From contig NZ_CP088275.1 of assembly GCF_020731415.2 (NCBI RefSeq), positions 310,001 to 374,000 of the forward strand: a stretch of 64,000 nt of DNA, written 5' to 3'. Positions within the stretch are counted from its first letter, which is position 1. Each line of letters starts with the position of its first letter. The translations under genes and the position numbers were made by a program. Source of the DNA: Phyllobacterium sp. T1293 (GTDB lineage: Bacteria; Pseudomonadota; Alphaproteobacteria; Rhizobiales; Rhizobiaceae). The notes under the pieces were generated by a model. The model did no database searches. It saw nothing but the letters and a program-made list of their open reading frames with translations, and was not told where the DNA came from. Below are positions 54,257 through 62,822 of the stretch, piece after piece.

Positions 54257-54280
54257 TAAATCGGACGCGGGCTCATCCGT
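54257..54280 (+). promoter_or_regulatory. Iron-starvation-sigma promoter box, rightward (TAAAT-N16-CGT)
   Basis: TAAAT at 54257-54261, 16 bases, CGT at 54278-54280, with the same TAAATCG and CCGTCTCT flanks as the leftward box. It lies 35 bases before the MbtH gene. There is no TGA-N9-TCA site in this intergenic region. Confidence 0.72.
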
Positions 54281-54315
54281 CTCTTGGTCATGTCTTTATT
54301 CTGCAAGGAGCCCGC

Positions 54316-54522
54316 ATGATGTCGAATGTCGACACGTCACCAGAGACCTGGAGCATCGTTCGCGATCAGGAACACCGCTATTCCGTCTGGTCCAACGATA
54401 AGGCTCTGCCGGTTGGCTGGAACAAGGAAAGCTTCAGCGGCACCCGCGAGGAATGCCTGAGCGAAATCAAGAAAATCTGGGTTGACCCGCGGCCGCTCGC
54501 CTTGCGGCAGGCAATGGCGTGA
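54316..54522 (+). CDS. MbtH-like protein
   Basis: 68 residues; the MbtH family supplies a cofactor protein that supports NRPS adenylation domains. The signature is clear: HRYSVW, then PVGWN, then IWVDPRPLALR. AAGGAG precedes the ATG at 54316 (a second ATG at 54319 is equally usable). It leads the NRPS operon, the usual place for it. Confidence 0.93.
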   Translation: MMSNVDTSPETWSIVRDQEHRYSVWSNDKALPVGWNKESFSGTREECLSEIKKIWVDPRPLALRQAMA

Positions 54523-54561
54523 TTGCCGGATAACCTTTTCAGACAACAGATCGGTGACGAT

Positions 54562-57500
54562 ATGAACAAACTATTCGCTCAACCTGATACCAATGAGCCT
54601 GCTTCCATCGAGGACATTGCCAATGGCGCTGTCGAAAGCTTTCCGCTGACACTGGCACAAAAGCGCATCTGGTCACTTGAGCAGATCGGCAACAGCACAG
54701 TCTTCCCGTTTCAGATTCTTTCCTTGCAATGGAATGAAACGGTTGATCTGGATCAACTGCAGACCGCATTGAGCACCTTGGCACAACGCCATAGTGCCCT
54801 GCGCACTCGCTTCCGCCGTTTTGCCGGTGGCCGCATCGAGCAGTTCTCCATTCCGGGTGATCTTCCATCGAATGAGATTGTCGGCAGCGACAGCAATCCT
54901 TTAACCCAGACGGAAATCGAAGATGCGAAAGGCGGTTTTGTTGCCCGTCCCTTCAATCTCCTGAATGGAGTTTCCGCCCGCTATCAACTGATTGTTGGAA
55001 GCAAGGGCCAGTTGGTGTCGACCATCGTCCTGCATCCGATTGTCTGTGACGAAGCGGGGCTCGCGATCCTGCGCAACGATCTCATTGCATTGGTCGAAGG
55101 CAAGGAATTGCCAGCCCTTTCCAAGGACACTCTTCAACGCGGCGTGCGCGAAGAGGAGTGGCTGGACAAGCCGGAATTCTCGGCGGCACTCACCCATTGG
55201 CGTGATCTGATTGGCGAAGAATATAATGCCACGACACTGCCCACCCGTTTCAATGCAACAGGGTATGCCGGTGCCAAGCGCAAGCATGCCTCTTTCGCTT
55301 TGGGTGCTGATTTGTGGACCAGCATTGCATCCTATGCCCAATTGAAAGGCTTCAAAGCTGAACACCTGCTTTCTGCAGCCTTTGCCGTTCTCCTGGCGCG
55401 CTACAGCGGAAACTATGCCCTGCAATATGGCACATTGCTTGGCTCCGGCAATGAGATCGACCGGCCAACGATTGCACGCACAGAACAGATTCTACCGCTC
55501 AAATTTGAGTTCACCTCACGGACCGTATTTCTTGATGTGTGCAAAGCGTTGGTCTCATCCATCGCCGCCGGAACAGACCATCTTGTTCCCTTCGAACGCC
55601 TTGTTCAGGAAATTCAGACGCATGAAGAGCGGGAACAGGATGCCATCGTCAAATCCCTGTTTGAATTCCGTCAGCCGGTGGTGCATTCGGCTTTGGCTGA
55701 CCATCATGCGTCATCCATTGCCCCACGCTCGGACGCAGAACTTGCATTGGTTCTCACGCCAAGCGCACAGGGCGGACTTGCCGGTCTGTTCGACTATGCC
55801 GAAGATATTTATGAACCCGCATTAATCGAGCGCGCGGCTGTTCATTTCAGCCGCATCCTGTCCCAGGCTATTGCTGGAGAGCAGGTTCGCATCAAGGATA
55901 TCGAACTCATCACCGATGACGAACTCCTTATTCTTTCCGCCCCCTATGAAGATGACGGCATTAATGATGACCGCGCCGTGCATGAACATATCGCTGCCCA
56001 TGCACAGCGGACGCCTGACAAAACAGCCGTCATCTTTGCCGATGAAATCTGGAGCCATAGCAAACTTGACCGTAGCGCCAATAAACTGGCGCACCGGCTG
56101 ATCAAACTTGGCGTTGGCGCTGATATTAGCGTTGCAATTGCGGTCAAACGCTCTCCTGAAGCAATCGTTGGCATTCTTGCCACGCTCAAGGCTGGCGGCG
56201 CCTATATTCCCGTCGAGCCTGATCATCCGACCAGCCGCAACCATCACATCCTGCGCGATGGCGGCGTAAAAGTCATTCTGACCCATAGCTGGCTGCTTGA
56301 TCGCATTCCGGAAGGGCTTGATGCGGTTATTCTGGAGCTGGACAAGCTTGATCTTTCAGGCGAACCGGACAGCGTTCCAGATGTGAAAGTTCACAAGGAT
56401 CAGCTTGCTTACATCATGTACACGTCCGGCTCGACTGGTCTGCCAAAGGGTGTAGCAGTCGAACATGGACCGCTGACCCATCACATGCAGAACACTTCGC
56501 GCGTTTACGGCATGAGCGAAGATTCGCGCGAGCTGCCTTTCCTGCCGTTCAGCTCCGATGGCGGGCACGAACGCTGGATGAATCCGCTGATGGAAGGCGG
56601 TAGCATCATTCTGCCTGATCAACCATTGTGGACACCCGAAGAAACCCTGACCGCCATGCGCAAGCATGGGGCCAACAATGCCAGCATTCCAACAACCTAT
56701 CTGCAGCAATTGGCGGAATGGGCTGATCTGACCGACAGCGCTCCGCCAATGCGCCTCTATTCCTTTGGTGGCGAGGGCCTTGCCCAGCAGACATTTGATC
56801 TTCTGTCCACGGCATTGAAATCCGAATGGCTGATCAATGGCTATGGGCCAACAGAAACCATCATGACACCGATGGTGTGGAAGGTGCGTGCCGGACAAAA
56901 GTTCGAAGGCACCTATGCACCAATCGGCCGCGCCGTCGGCAACCGCCGGGTCTATGTGGTCGATCCCGATCTCAACCCCTGCCCCATCGGCGTAACGGGC
57001 GAACTCTTCATTGCGGGCGAAGGCATGGCGCGCGGCTATATCGGCAAGGCCGATACGACAGCTGACCGTTTCATCCCCGATCCCTTTTCCAAAGAAGGTG
57101 GCCGCCTCTACCGTTCCGGCGATCTGACACGCTGGCGCGAAGACGGCACAGTCGAATTTGTTGGCCGAGTTGACCATCAGGTCAAACTGCGCGGCTATCG
57201 CATTGAGCTTGGCGAAATCGAAGCGGCACTGCTTCAATTGGATGGCGTTGGCGAAGCTTTGGTTGTGCTGCGGGATGACGATGCAACCAAACAGAAAATG
57301 TTGGTTGCGTATGTCGTGCCAAAGCAGGGTATCGAACTGGATGTCGCTGACATGCATTCGGCACTGGAACGTATACTTCCCGCCTATATGGTGCCTTCAG
57401 CTATTGTTCCGCTTAAGGCGATGCCAATCAACCCGAACAGCAAGCTCGATCGGTTCGCACTTCCAGCACCGACGCCGATGAAGCGGAACATTATCGAACC

Positions 57501-58554
57501 GGAAAATGCCTCCGAAGAAGAAATCCGCGATATCTGGCAGGAAATCCTGAAGATCAGCCCGATCAGCGTTGAAGACAACTTCTTCGCGATTGGCGGTAAT
57601 TCGCTGGGTGCCATCCGTATTCTCTCAACATTGCGCCAGCGCAAGCCGCAGAACCGGACAACGATTGCCGATCTCTTCAACAATCCGACAATCCGTTCGT
57701 TTGCCCAAATTGTTGAAAACGGCAATGATCAGGCGGGCAGTGAAGTAATTGTCCTGCGCGCATCGGGAACCAAGCCGGTTCTCTATTGCTTCCCCGGTCT
57801 GCTGGTCAGCACGCGCGAATATGTCAAGCTTGTCGACTATCTCGGTGCCGATCAGCCCGCCACCGGTTTCATCTGCTATTCGCTCTCCGAACAGAAGGAA
57901 ATCGGCTCGTCGGTTGACGATATCATTCAGGGCTATGTGGATTACATCCGGCGCGAAAGCAAAGGCCAGCCCTGCTATTTCCTCGGCTGGTCATGGGGTG
58001 GTCTGCTTGCCTATGAAACCGCGCGCAAGCTTGGCGATGAGATCGATCTGCGCCTGATCACAATGGTTGATGTCTGCGATCTAGGCACGGAATTCGCCAT
58101 CGGCGCCAAGCCACGCTTCAAGCCGGGTGAACGCGATCAGCTACACGCCACGGTACAGGAATGGTTGTCACGAACAGCCATGCGCGGTGAATGGGACCGC
58201 CTGCTCAACGTCATGGATGAAGACACCTATGAGCAGTTCCTGCGCTTTGTTGGCGACGAAAAGGATGAGTTACCAACAGACGGTCCTGACATCAGCAGCC
58301 GCGAACACACGTTCTGGATTCTCATCGACAATGCTCTGATTTTCAGGCGTCACGAACTGCAGCCGCATGATGTGCCGATCCATTCATGGGCGGCCGATGA
58401 CAGCCTGAATCGGGGTCTCAACCTGATCGACTGGCGGCGCTACTCACCGCGGGCCAATCCGGCGGAAATTATCTCTGGCACCAACCATCTGCACGTAATC
58501 GGATCACAGGCATTCCACAGCCGTCTCTCCCACCGGCTGGACGAGGCCCGATAG
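54562..58554 (+). CDS. Single-module siderophore NRPS, C-A-PCP-TE
   Basis: 1330 residues from the ATG at 54562 (a TTG at 54523 is in frame). Condensation-like domain about 20-425, with the HHxxxDG motif degenerate as HPIVCDE (158-164): the catalytic second His is Pro159. Adenylation domain about 460-945, intact core motifs YTSGSTGLPKG (from 620), NGYGPTE, YRSGDL, GYRIELGEIE and the late NPNSKLDR Lys. Carrier domain with Ser1014 in GGNSLG. Thioesterase with Ser1144 in GWSWGG. One module plus TE argues for repeated use of one building block, probably acyl-hydroxyornithine, and release as a cyclic oligomer. It is 39 bases after mbtH. Confidence 0.92.
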   Translation: MNKLFAQPDTNEPASIEDIANGAVESFPLTLAQKRIWSLEQIGNSTVFPFQILSLQWNETVDLDQLQTALSTLAQRHSALRTRFRRFAGGRIEQFSIPGDLPSNEIVGSDSNPLTQTEIEDAKGGFVARPFNLLNGVSARYQLIVGSKGQLVSTIVLHPIVCDEAGLAILRNDLIALVEGKELPALSKDTLQRGVREEEWLDKPEFSAALTHWRDLIGEEYNATTLPTRFNATGYAGAKRKHASFALGADLWTSIASYAQLKGFKAEHLLSAAFAVLLARYSGNYALQYGTLLGSGNEIDRPTIARTEQILPLKFEFTSRTVFLDVCKALVSSIAAGTDHLVPFERLVQEIQTHEEREQDAIVKSLFEFRQPVVHSALADHHASSIAPRSDAELALVLTPSAQGGLAGLFDYAEDIYEPALIERAAVHFSRILSQAIAGEQVRIKDIELITDDELLILSAPYEDDGINDDRAVHEHIAAHAQRTPDKTAVIFADEIWSHSKLDRSANKLAHRLIKLGVGADISVAIAVKRSPEAIVGILATLKAGGAYIPVEPDHPTSRNHHILRDGGVKVILTHSWLLDRIPEGLDAVILELDKLDLSGEPDSVPDVKVHKDQLAYIMYTSGSTGLPKGVAVEHGPLTHHMQNTSRVYGMSEDSRELPFLPFSSDGGHERWMNPLMEGGSIILPDQPLWTPEETLTAMRKHGANNASIPTTYLQQLAEWADLTDSAPPMRLYSFGGEGLAQQTFDLLSTALKSEWLINGYGPTETIMTPMVWKVRAGQKFEGTYAPIGRAVGNRRVYVVDPDLNPCPIGVTGELFIAGEGMARGYIGKADTTADRFIPDPFSKEGGRLYRSGDLTRWREDGTVEFVGRVDHQVKLRGYRIELGEIEAALLQLDGVGEALVVLRDDDATKQKMLVAYVVPKQGIELDVADMHSALERILPAYMVPSAIVPLKAMPINPNSKLDRFALPAPTPMKRNIIEPENASEEEIRDIWQEILKISPISVEDNFFAIGGNSLGAIRILSTLRQRKPQNRTTIADLFNNPTIRSFAQIVENGNDQAGSEVIVLRASGTKPVLYCFPGLLVSTREYVKLVDYLGADQPATGFICYSLSEQKEIGSSVDDIIQGYVDYIRRESKGQPCYFLGWSWGGLLAYETARKLGDEIDLRLITMVDVCDLGTEFAIGAKPRFKPGERDQLHATVQEWLSRTAMRGEWDRLLNVMDEDTYEQFLRFVGDEKDELPTDGPDISSREHTFWILIDNALIFRRHELQPHDVPIHSWAADDSLNRGLNLIDWRRYSPRANPAEIISGTNHLHVIGSQAFHSRLSHRLDEAR

Positions 58555-58590
58555 GGCCCTTTGGAATCAAGATCACGGAAAGGAATTCTG

Positions 58591-59937
58591 ATGACTGCCA
58601 TGTTTGCGAACAATGATCATCTGCGTCAGCCGAACGAAACCCTCGATCTGGCGGGTATCGGTGTCGGACCTTCCAACCTGAGCCTTGCTGCCCTGCTTGA
58701 TAGTGTGGGACAGGTAAAGGCGCATTTTTACGAACGCCGGGCCAGTTTTGACTGGCACCCCGGCATGATGCTGCCCGATGTCGAGCTGCAATCATCCTAC
58801 CTCAAGGATCTTGTCACCCCCGTCATGCCGACCAATCCCTGGTCCTTTGTAGCTTATCTCGTGGCACACAAGCGCCTCTACGCTTTTCTGAATGCCCATT
58901 ACGACGCTGTACCCCGACGCGAATTCGCGCAGTATCTGGCATGGGTGGCGGGACAGCTCGACAATGTTTCCTTTGATGCCACTGTTCGCGAGGTCAAGCA
59001 CGATAAGGACCGGTTTGTTGTACAGTTCGACAATGGCAGCGTCGCCGCCAAGAACATTGTTCTGGGAACAGGAACAAGCCCATTCGTGCCGTCCTGGGCA
59101 ACACCATTCCTTGGCGAGCGCTGCTTCCACAATTCGGAGGCCAAATTCCGTCTGCCTGATCTCGATGTTAAGCGGGTCGCCGTTATTGGTGGTGGCCAGA
59201 GCGGTGGCGAAGTTGTCGAGTCTCTGCTTAATGCGAAAGCGGGATTGAAGGAACTCAACTGGTTCAGCCGTCGGCATAACTTTGAGCCAATCAACGATAC
59301 CGCGTTTTCCAATCAGGTGTTTTCGCCTGAGTATGTCTACGCCTATCTCAATTTGAACAATGACCAGAAGCTGGAAGCACTCAAAGCGTCAATCCTCACC
59401 AGCGACGGCCTTTCGCATTCCACTATCAACTCAATCTATCGCCGACTTTACAGCCTGCGCTATCTCGAAGGCCGTGACATTGAGGCAAAGCTCTCGCCCA
59501 ATCGTGATGTCATTCAGGTCGAGGCGGACAAGGACGGCTATCGTCTGATCGTACGTAACCGCTTCGATGGCGGTGTCGAGGTTGCTCACGCTGATGCGAT
59601 CATTCTGGCGACGGGTTATCAGTTCAAGCTGCCAGAAGCGCTATCCGGATTGCAGGACCGTATCCAGTTCGACAGGAACAGCCGTCCAGCACTCAATGAC
59701 GAGTATTGCCTCAACTGGAATGGGCCGAAGCAGAACCGCATTTTTGCCCAGAATGCCGGACGCTATAGCCACGGTATTGCCGATTCACAACTCAGCCTGA
59801 TGGCGTGGCGCAGCGCCCACATCATCAATACGCTGACCGGGCAAGAGCACTTTGATCTGGAGCCGCATGACTCGCAGGTCAACTGGCTGTCGAGTGGTCA
59901 CGAGACACTCGGTCAGTCCATCGCCGTAGATTACTAG
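58591..59937 (+). CDS. L-ornithine N5-monooxygenase (siderophore hydroxylase)
   Basis: 448 residues from the ATG at 58591, with AAGGA upstream; the frame opens earlier without support. FAD motif GIGVGPSN (about 22-29), NADPH motif AVIGGGQSGGE (about 195-205), and the C-terminal ATGYQ signature typical of N-hydroxylating monooxygenases. It hydroxylates the side-chain amine of ornithine (or lysine) as the first step of hydroxamate formation. It is third in the mbtH-NRPS operon, 36 bases after the NRPS. Ornithine is preferred over lysine by analogy with the VbsO/PvdA context. Confidence 0.9.
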   Translation: MTAMFANNDHLRQPNETLDLAGIGVGPSNLSLAALLDSVGQVKAHFYERRASFDWHPGMMLPDVELQSSYLKDLVTPVMPTNPWSFVAYLVAHKRLYAFLNAHYDAVPRREFAQYLAWVAGQLDNVSFDATVREVKHDKDRFVVQFDNGSVAAKNIVLGTGTSPFVPSWATPFLGERCFHNSEAKFRLPDLDVKRVAVIGGGQSGGEVVESLLNAKAGLKELNWFSRRHNFEPINDTAFSNQVFSPEYVYAYLNLNNDQKLEALKASILTSDGLSHSTINSIYRRLYSLRYLEGRDIEAKLSPNRDVIQVEADKDGYRLIVRNRFDGGVEVAHADAIILATGYQFKLPEALSGLQDRIQFDRNSRPALNDEYCLNWNGPKQNRIFAQNAGRYSHGIADSQLSLMAWRSAHIINTLTGQEHFDLEPHDSQVNWLSSGHETLGQSIAVDY

Positions 59938-59941
59938 GTCA

Positions 59942-60700
59942 TCAAATCTGATCGGGAAAACGGTGCTGGCGAAATGCCAGCGCTGCCCGCTCCGATTGTG
60001 CGGAAACAGCGATCAAGTGGCCGACGGGCGAACGAAAAAGACGATGATGCCAACCGGTGTCATCGCTTGATAGATTCTGTTCAATGTGAATGGTCTTTGT
60101 ACCGTGTTCGAGCCATACATTCAGACGGTTCGGGTCAACGATCAGCCCCTCTCCCGTAGCTTTCAAAAAACTTTCCTTCAGGGTCCAGTACGTCAACAGC
60201 AATGATTGACGCTCTGCTCCCTGGAGCGCGGATAATGTTGCAAGCTCGCTGGCAGAACAGATGAGTTGCGCCGTCTCTTCTTCAAGTAACGTAGAATGTA
60301 TTTCAGCATCTATACCAACAACGGTACAATCTCGACTGATCGCAAGGATTGATAGACCTTCCGTATTACTCAGATTGAACGTCAATGCGGTTTTGTCTGC
60401 AAGGTATGGTTTGCCGTGCTCTCCAACCGCGATATGCAAATCCTCAGCAGCTATTCCTGTGTAAGACGACAATATGCTGCGCTGCAGATAGCGACCGGCC
60501 ATAAAACCGATGCTATCTTTCTCAAATCGAAAAGCCGCCGCTCGGTCCTGTTCTTCACGCGTTAAGCGCGACTTGATCTTGACCCAATCGGTCTGGCCAC
60601 TCGTATGGGGCCACCACCAGATATCGATTGCCGGATGGTGTTCTCGAGTGGGCGTTGCGCTCGCTTCGGGCATATCCAAGAGAAGATCATATGGCAGCAT
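59942..60700 (-). CDS. 4'-Phosphopantetheinyl transferase, Sfp type
   Basis: 252 residues. The magnesium-binding motif is GIDAE (D131, E133), and the second motif is WTLKESFLKATGEG (K175, E176, K180). It adds the phosphopantetheine arm to Ser1014 of the NRPS carrier domain. It is second in an operon with the esterase, 27 bases downstream, and its stop nearly meets the convergent monooxygenase stop. Confidence 0.92.
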   Translation of the reverse strand: MLPYDLLLDMPEASATPTREHHPAIDIWWWPHTSGQTDWVKIKSRLTREEQDRAAAFRFEKDSIGFMAGRYLQRSILSSYTGIAAEDLHIAVGEHGKPYLADKTALTFNLSNTEGLSILAISRDCTVVGIDAEIHSTLLEEETAQLICSASELATLSALQGAERQSLLLTYWTLKESFLKATGEGLIVDPNRLNVWLEHGTKTIHIEQNLSSDDTGWHHRLFRSPVGHLIAVSAQSERAALAFRQHRFPDQI

Positions 60701-60727
60701 CTCGCCTGCATCCTTCCCTTGGTAGCA

Positions 60728-61627
60728 CTACGATATCAGGTGTGGTTTCACAATTGCAAAGGCCGTCTGAATCGCACGATTGACCGCGACCGGCAGCAGC
60801 GACATGTGATTCTCACCCGCATAAATCTCGAATTCTGTCCGGATTGGACTATCCGGCAAACGGTTCAAGCGGTTCATAAGTTCGACGGAATAATCATTGT
60901 TTCGCGTGATCTTCTTTTGCGTCAACCGATCAGCCTCGTCAGCAGCGCCTCGCTGGAACGGTGCCAGTTTGTCCGTTTCATACTCCCCGCACGAAAGAAA
61001 GAGTTCGGCACCGGGCCGCGTTGCAGGCGCCGCTTCAAACCGAGGCAAAAATTCGTTAATCGCGCAATTCTCCCAATAGATGGAAGCACTTGCCGCAATC
61101 CAGGTCGTAAAGGCTGCCGGGCGTGTAAAGAGGCTGTAGAGGACGAAGAGCCCGCCAAAGGAGTGGCCAAAAATCGCCTGGCGATTCCGATCGATCGGAA
61201 TATCGGCCTCAATCATGGGCTTTATCTGGTCTTCGACAAACGTCAAAAACTCTTCTGAACCTCCGGTTCTGACTTCCGGGCTGTTCTCGTAAAATGGCGG
61301 ATAGCTCTGTCCAGGTGGCGGCCCGAGGTCCCATGAGCGCCTCAACGGGTCATAGGCCCCATCAACCGGATAACCGATCGTAACAATGACACCGTAACAC
61401 ACATTGGTCCCCGTGGGATAACATGCCTGTGCCCGCATCGCATCAACAGCAGTGCCGATGACGGCATTGCCGTCGGTCATGTAGAGTATTGGCCATCCAT
61501 CCTTTGGCGCCTCTCCGCCCGGGCGGTAGACGAAAATGCGGTAAGTCTGGCCATTCTGATTCGAAACGACGTCGTGAAAGGTGGTATCGCCAATCGTGAC
61601 CAATGATGAATTGGGAAATGCTGTCAT
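60728..61627 (-). CDS. Siderophore esterase, alpha/beta hydrolase (Fes/IroE-like)
   Basis: 299 residues. The nucleophile is Ser156 in GHSFGG and the domain belongs to the putative-esterase group that includes IroE and trilactone esterases. There is no clear signal peptide, so it is likely cytosolic and opens the ester ring of the imported ferric siderophore to free iron. An IRO-like site lies about 90 bases upstream. The presence of this enzyme supports an ester-linked cyclic siderophore. Confidence 0.88.
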   Translation of the reverse strand: MTAFPNSSLVTIGDTTFHDVVSNQNGQTYRIFVYRPGGEAPKDGWPILYMTDGNAVIGTAVDAMRAQACYPTGTNVCYGVIVTIGYPVDGAYDPLRRSWDLGPPPGQSYPPFYENSPEVRTGGSEEFLTFVEDQIKPMIEADIPIDRNRQAIFGHSFGGLFVLYSLFTRPAAFTTWIAASASIYWENCAINEFLPRFEAAPATRPGAELFLSCGEYETDKLAPFQRGAADEADRLTQKKITRNNDYSVELMNRLNRLPDSPIRTEFEIYAGENHMSLLPVAVNRAIQTAFAIVKPHLIS

Positions 61628-61715
61628 TATTCCATATCTTGCGAGGCTCGAAGGACTGGTCCTTCCACCGCTTAACGGCGCAGAACGCTTTGGTTGGTTA
61701 TCCTGTTATTAAACA

Positions 61716-61730
61716 TGAACATAATGGTCA
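61716..61730. promoter_or_regulatory. IRO-box-like site (TGA-N9-TCA) upstream of the esterase-PPTase operon
   Basis: TGAACATAATGGTCA, 89 bases before the esterase ATG on the minus strand. The six fixed bases match exactly. Confidence 0.55.
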
Positions 61731-61744
61731 ATATTTATTCTGCG

Positions 61745-61768
61745 CCGTTGAACGTCACTTTTCAACGG
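61745..61768. repeat. Inverted repeat CCGTTGAA-N8-TTCAACGG
   Basis: Perfect 8-bp arms around CGTCACTT, 14 bases beyond the IRO-like site. It could be a second operator or a short hairpin. Confidence 0.5.
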
Positions 61769-62030
61769 AACATAGCTGACACAATCACTTAAGATTCACG
61801 GCAATCGCCGGTTATCAGCCTGTTTGCGATCACACAATTTTTAAATGCCCCGAGAACATAAGATTTGCTATGAAAACCAGTCCCGCTAACCATATATTCG
61901 TTTCCCATAAAGCGATTCTGAAAATCTCTTGCAGCAAAGCAGTTAATTTCAGATGTTTACTCTGATTTGAAAACCTTCTCTCTTCAATTATATATATGGT
62001 TTACATAGTAACTAATGGTTTTGCCTTGGA

Positions 62031-62330
62031 ATGATCGAACGAAGTGAGATGCGATTTATGAATACACATGAAAAACTTATAGAATCCATCGCAAAGGCGA
62101 TCCATGCGCAGAAGTATACTGGCAGCCAAAGCTGGGACAGTATTCCGGATTTCGTCCGCCAAACGTATCGGGAATATGCGAAAGCCGCGCTGCCCATAGT
62201 GTATAGCGTTATGCGGGACCCCACCAACGAGATGATTGATGCGGCTAACCGAGCACGGCCATCCGTGACATCGAGAACTATTCAGGCCGCCGTTGATGCC
62301 TCCCCCCTGAATCCAAACGGCAAGCTCTAA
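62031..62330 (+). CDS. Small hypothetical protein
   Basis: 99 residues from the first ATG; starts at 62049 or 62058 are also likely, the latter with AAGTGAG nine bases upstream. The pattern (IAKAIHAQ, a Trp, VRQTYREYAKAALPIVY, then PTNEMIDAANRARP) resembles short helical proteins commonly found in phage and rhizobial genomes, but I cannot name the family. It sits alone between the siderophore locus and the AraC gene. Confidence 0.6.
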   Translation: MIERSEMRFMNTHEKLIESIAKAIHAQKYTGSQSWDSIPDFVRQTYREYAKAALPIVYSVMRDPTNEMIDAANRARPSVTSRTIQAAVDASPLNPNGKL

Positions 62331-62822
62331 TTCGCAGCAATCAGGAGAATCAGTGTTGCAATGCAGCACTTGCTCTTGCTGAAAAGCAGATTCATCCACG
62401 ATACAGCCCTTTGGCTGCCATTGGCCTGTCCTCTTTATGGCTTGCGTTGATTAACGCGCGATCCATACAAGATGGCAGGCTTTTATCTGTCGTGCGCTTC
62501 ATTCGTTTCTGTAAAAATATACACATCACGACAAACATCTATTATAAACGCCAGTTTTCTAACGTTTTAGTCAATATACATGTTGAAAATAATGTTCAAA
62601 CCTCTCATTTGTGAAACAATTGTTTTGTATTGTATGGGATAGATAAATTTGTCTTTAAATTTCACATTAATCAAATAAGCTAAAAAACTTGGAAGACATA
62701 TTTCTTTAGTTGCTATTTCTGCAAAGTTTCTCGTAATCTGGAATTCCTTGAATGTCTAAAGTTTATCATGGACTTTCGTTCTAGAAGTTGCTTGAAGGTA
62801 TTTGGGTTTTTTCGGGGGAGAA
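62331..62822. other. 492-base AT-rich region before the AraC-type gene
   Basis: Very AT-rich, with no convincing gene. TGAAAATAATGTTCA at 62584-62598 matches TGA-N9-TCA and also reads TTGAA/TTCAA, about 225 bases before the regulator start. It is a weaker iron-control candidate than the others. Confidence 0.4.

Larger units (their letters stand above)
61628..62030. other. 403-base regulatory region upstream of the esterase operon
   Basis: No gene is seen. It carries the IRO-like site at 61716 and an inverted repeat at 61745. The right half (61780-62010) is AT-rich with no further structure I recognise. Confidence 0.6.

Noticed and set aside
56356..57357. Minus-strand open frame of 333 codons inside the NRPS
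   Set aside because: The plus strand encodes all adenylation motifs here; the antisense frame is Cys/His-rich and without recognisable domains.
62584..62598. TGA-N9-TCA match in the AT-rich region before the AraC gene, as a firm iron-control site
   Set aside because: It is distant (about 225 bases) and in AT-rich DNA, where chance matches and symmetry are more likely; kept only as a weak candidate in the region entry.
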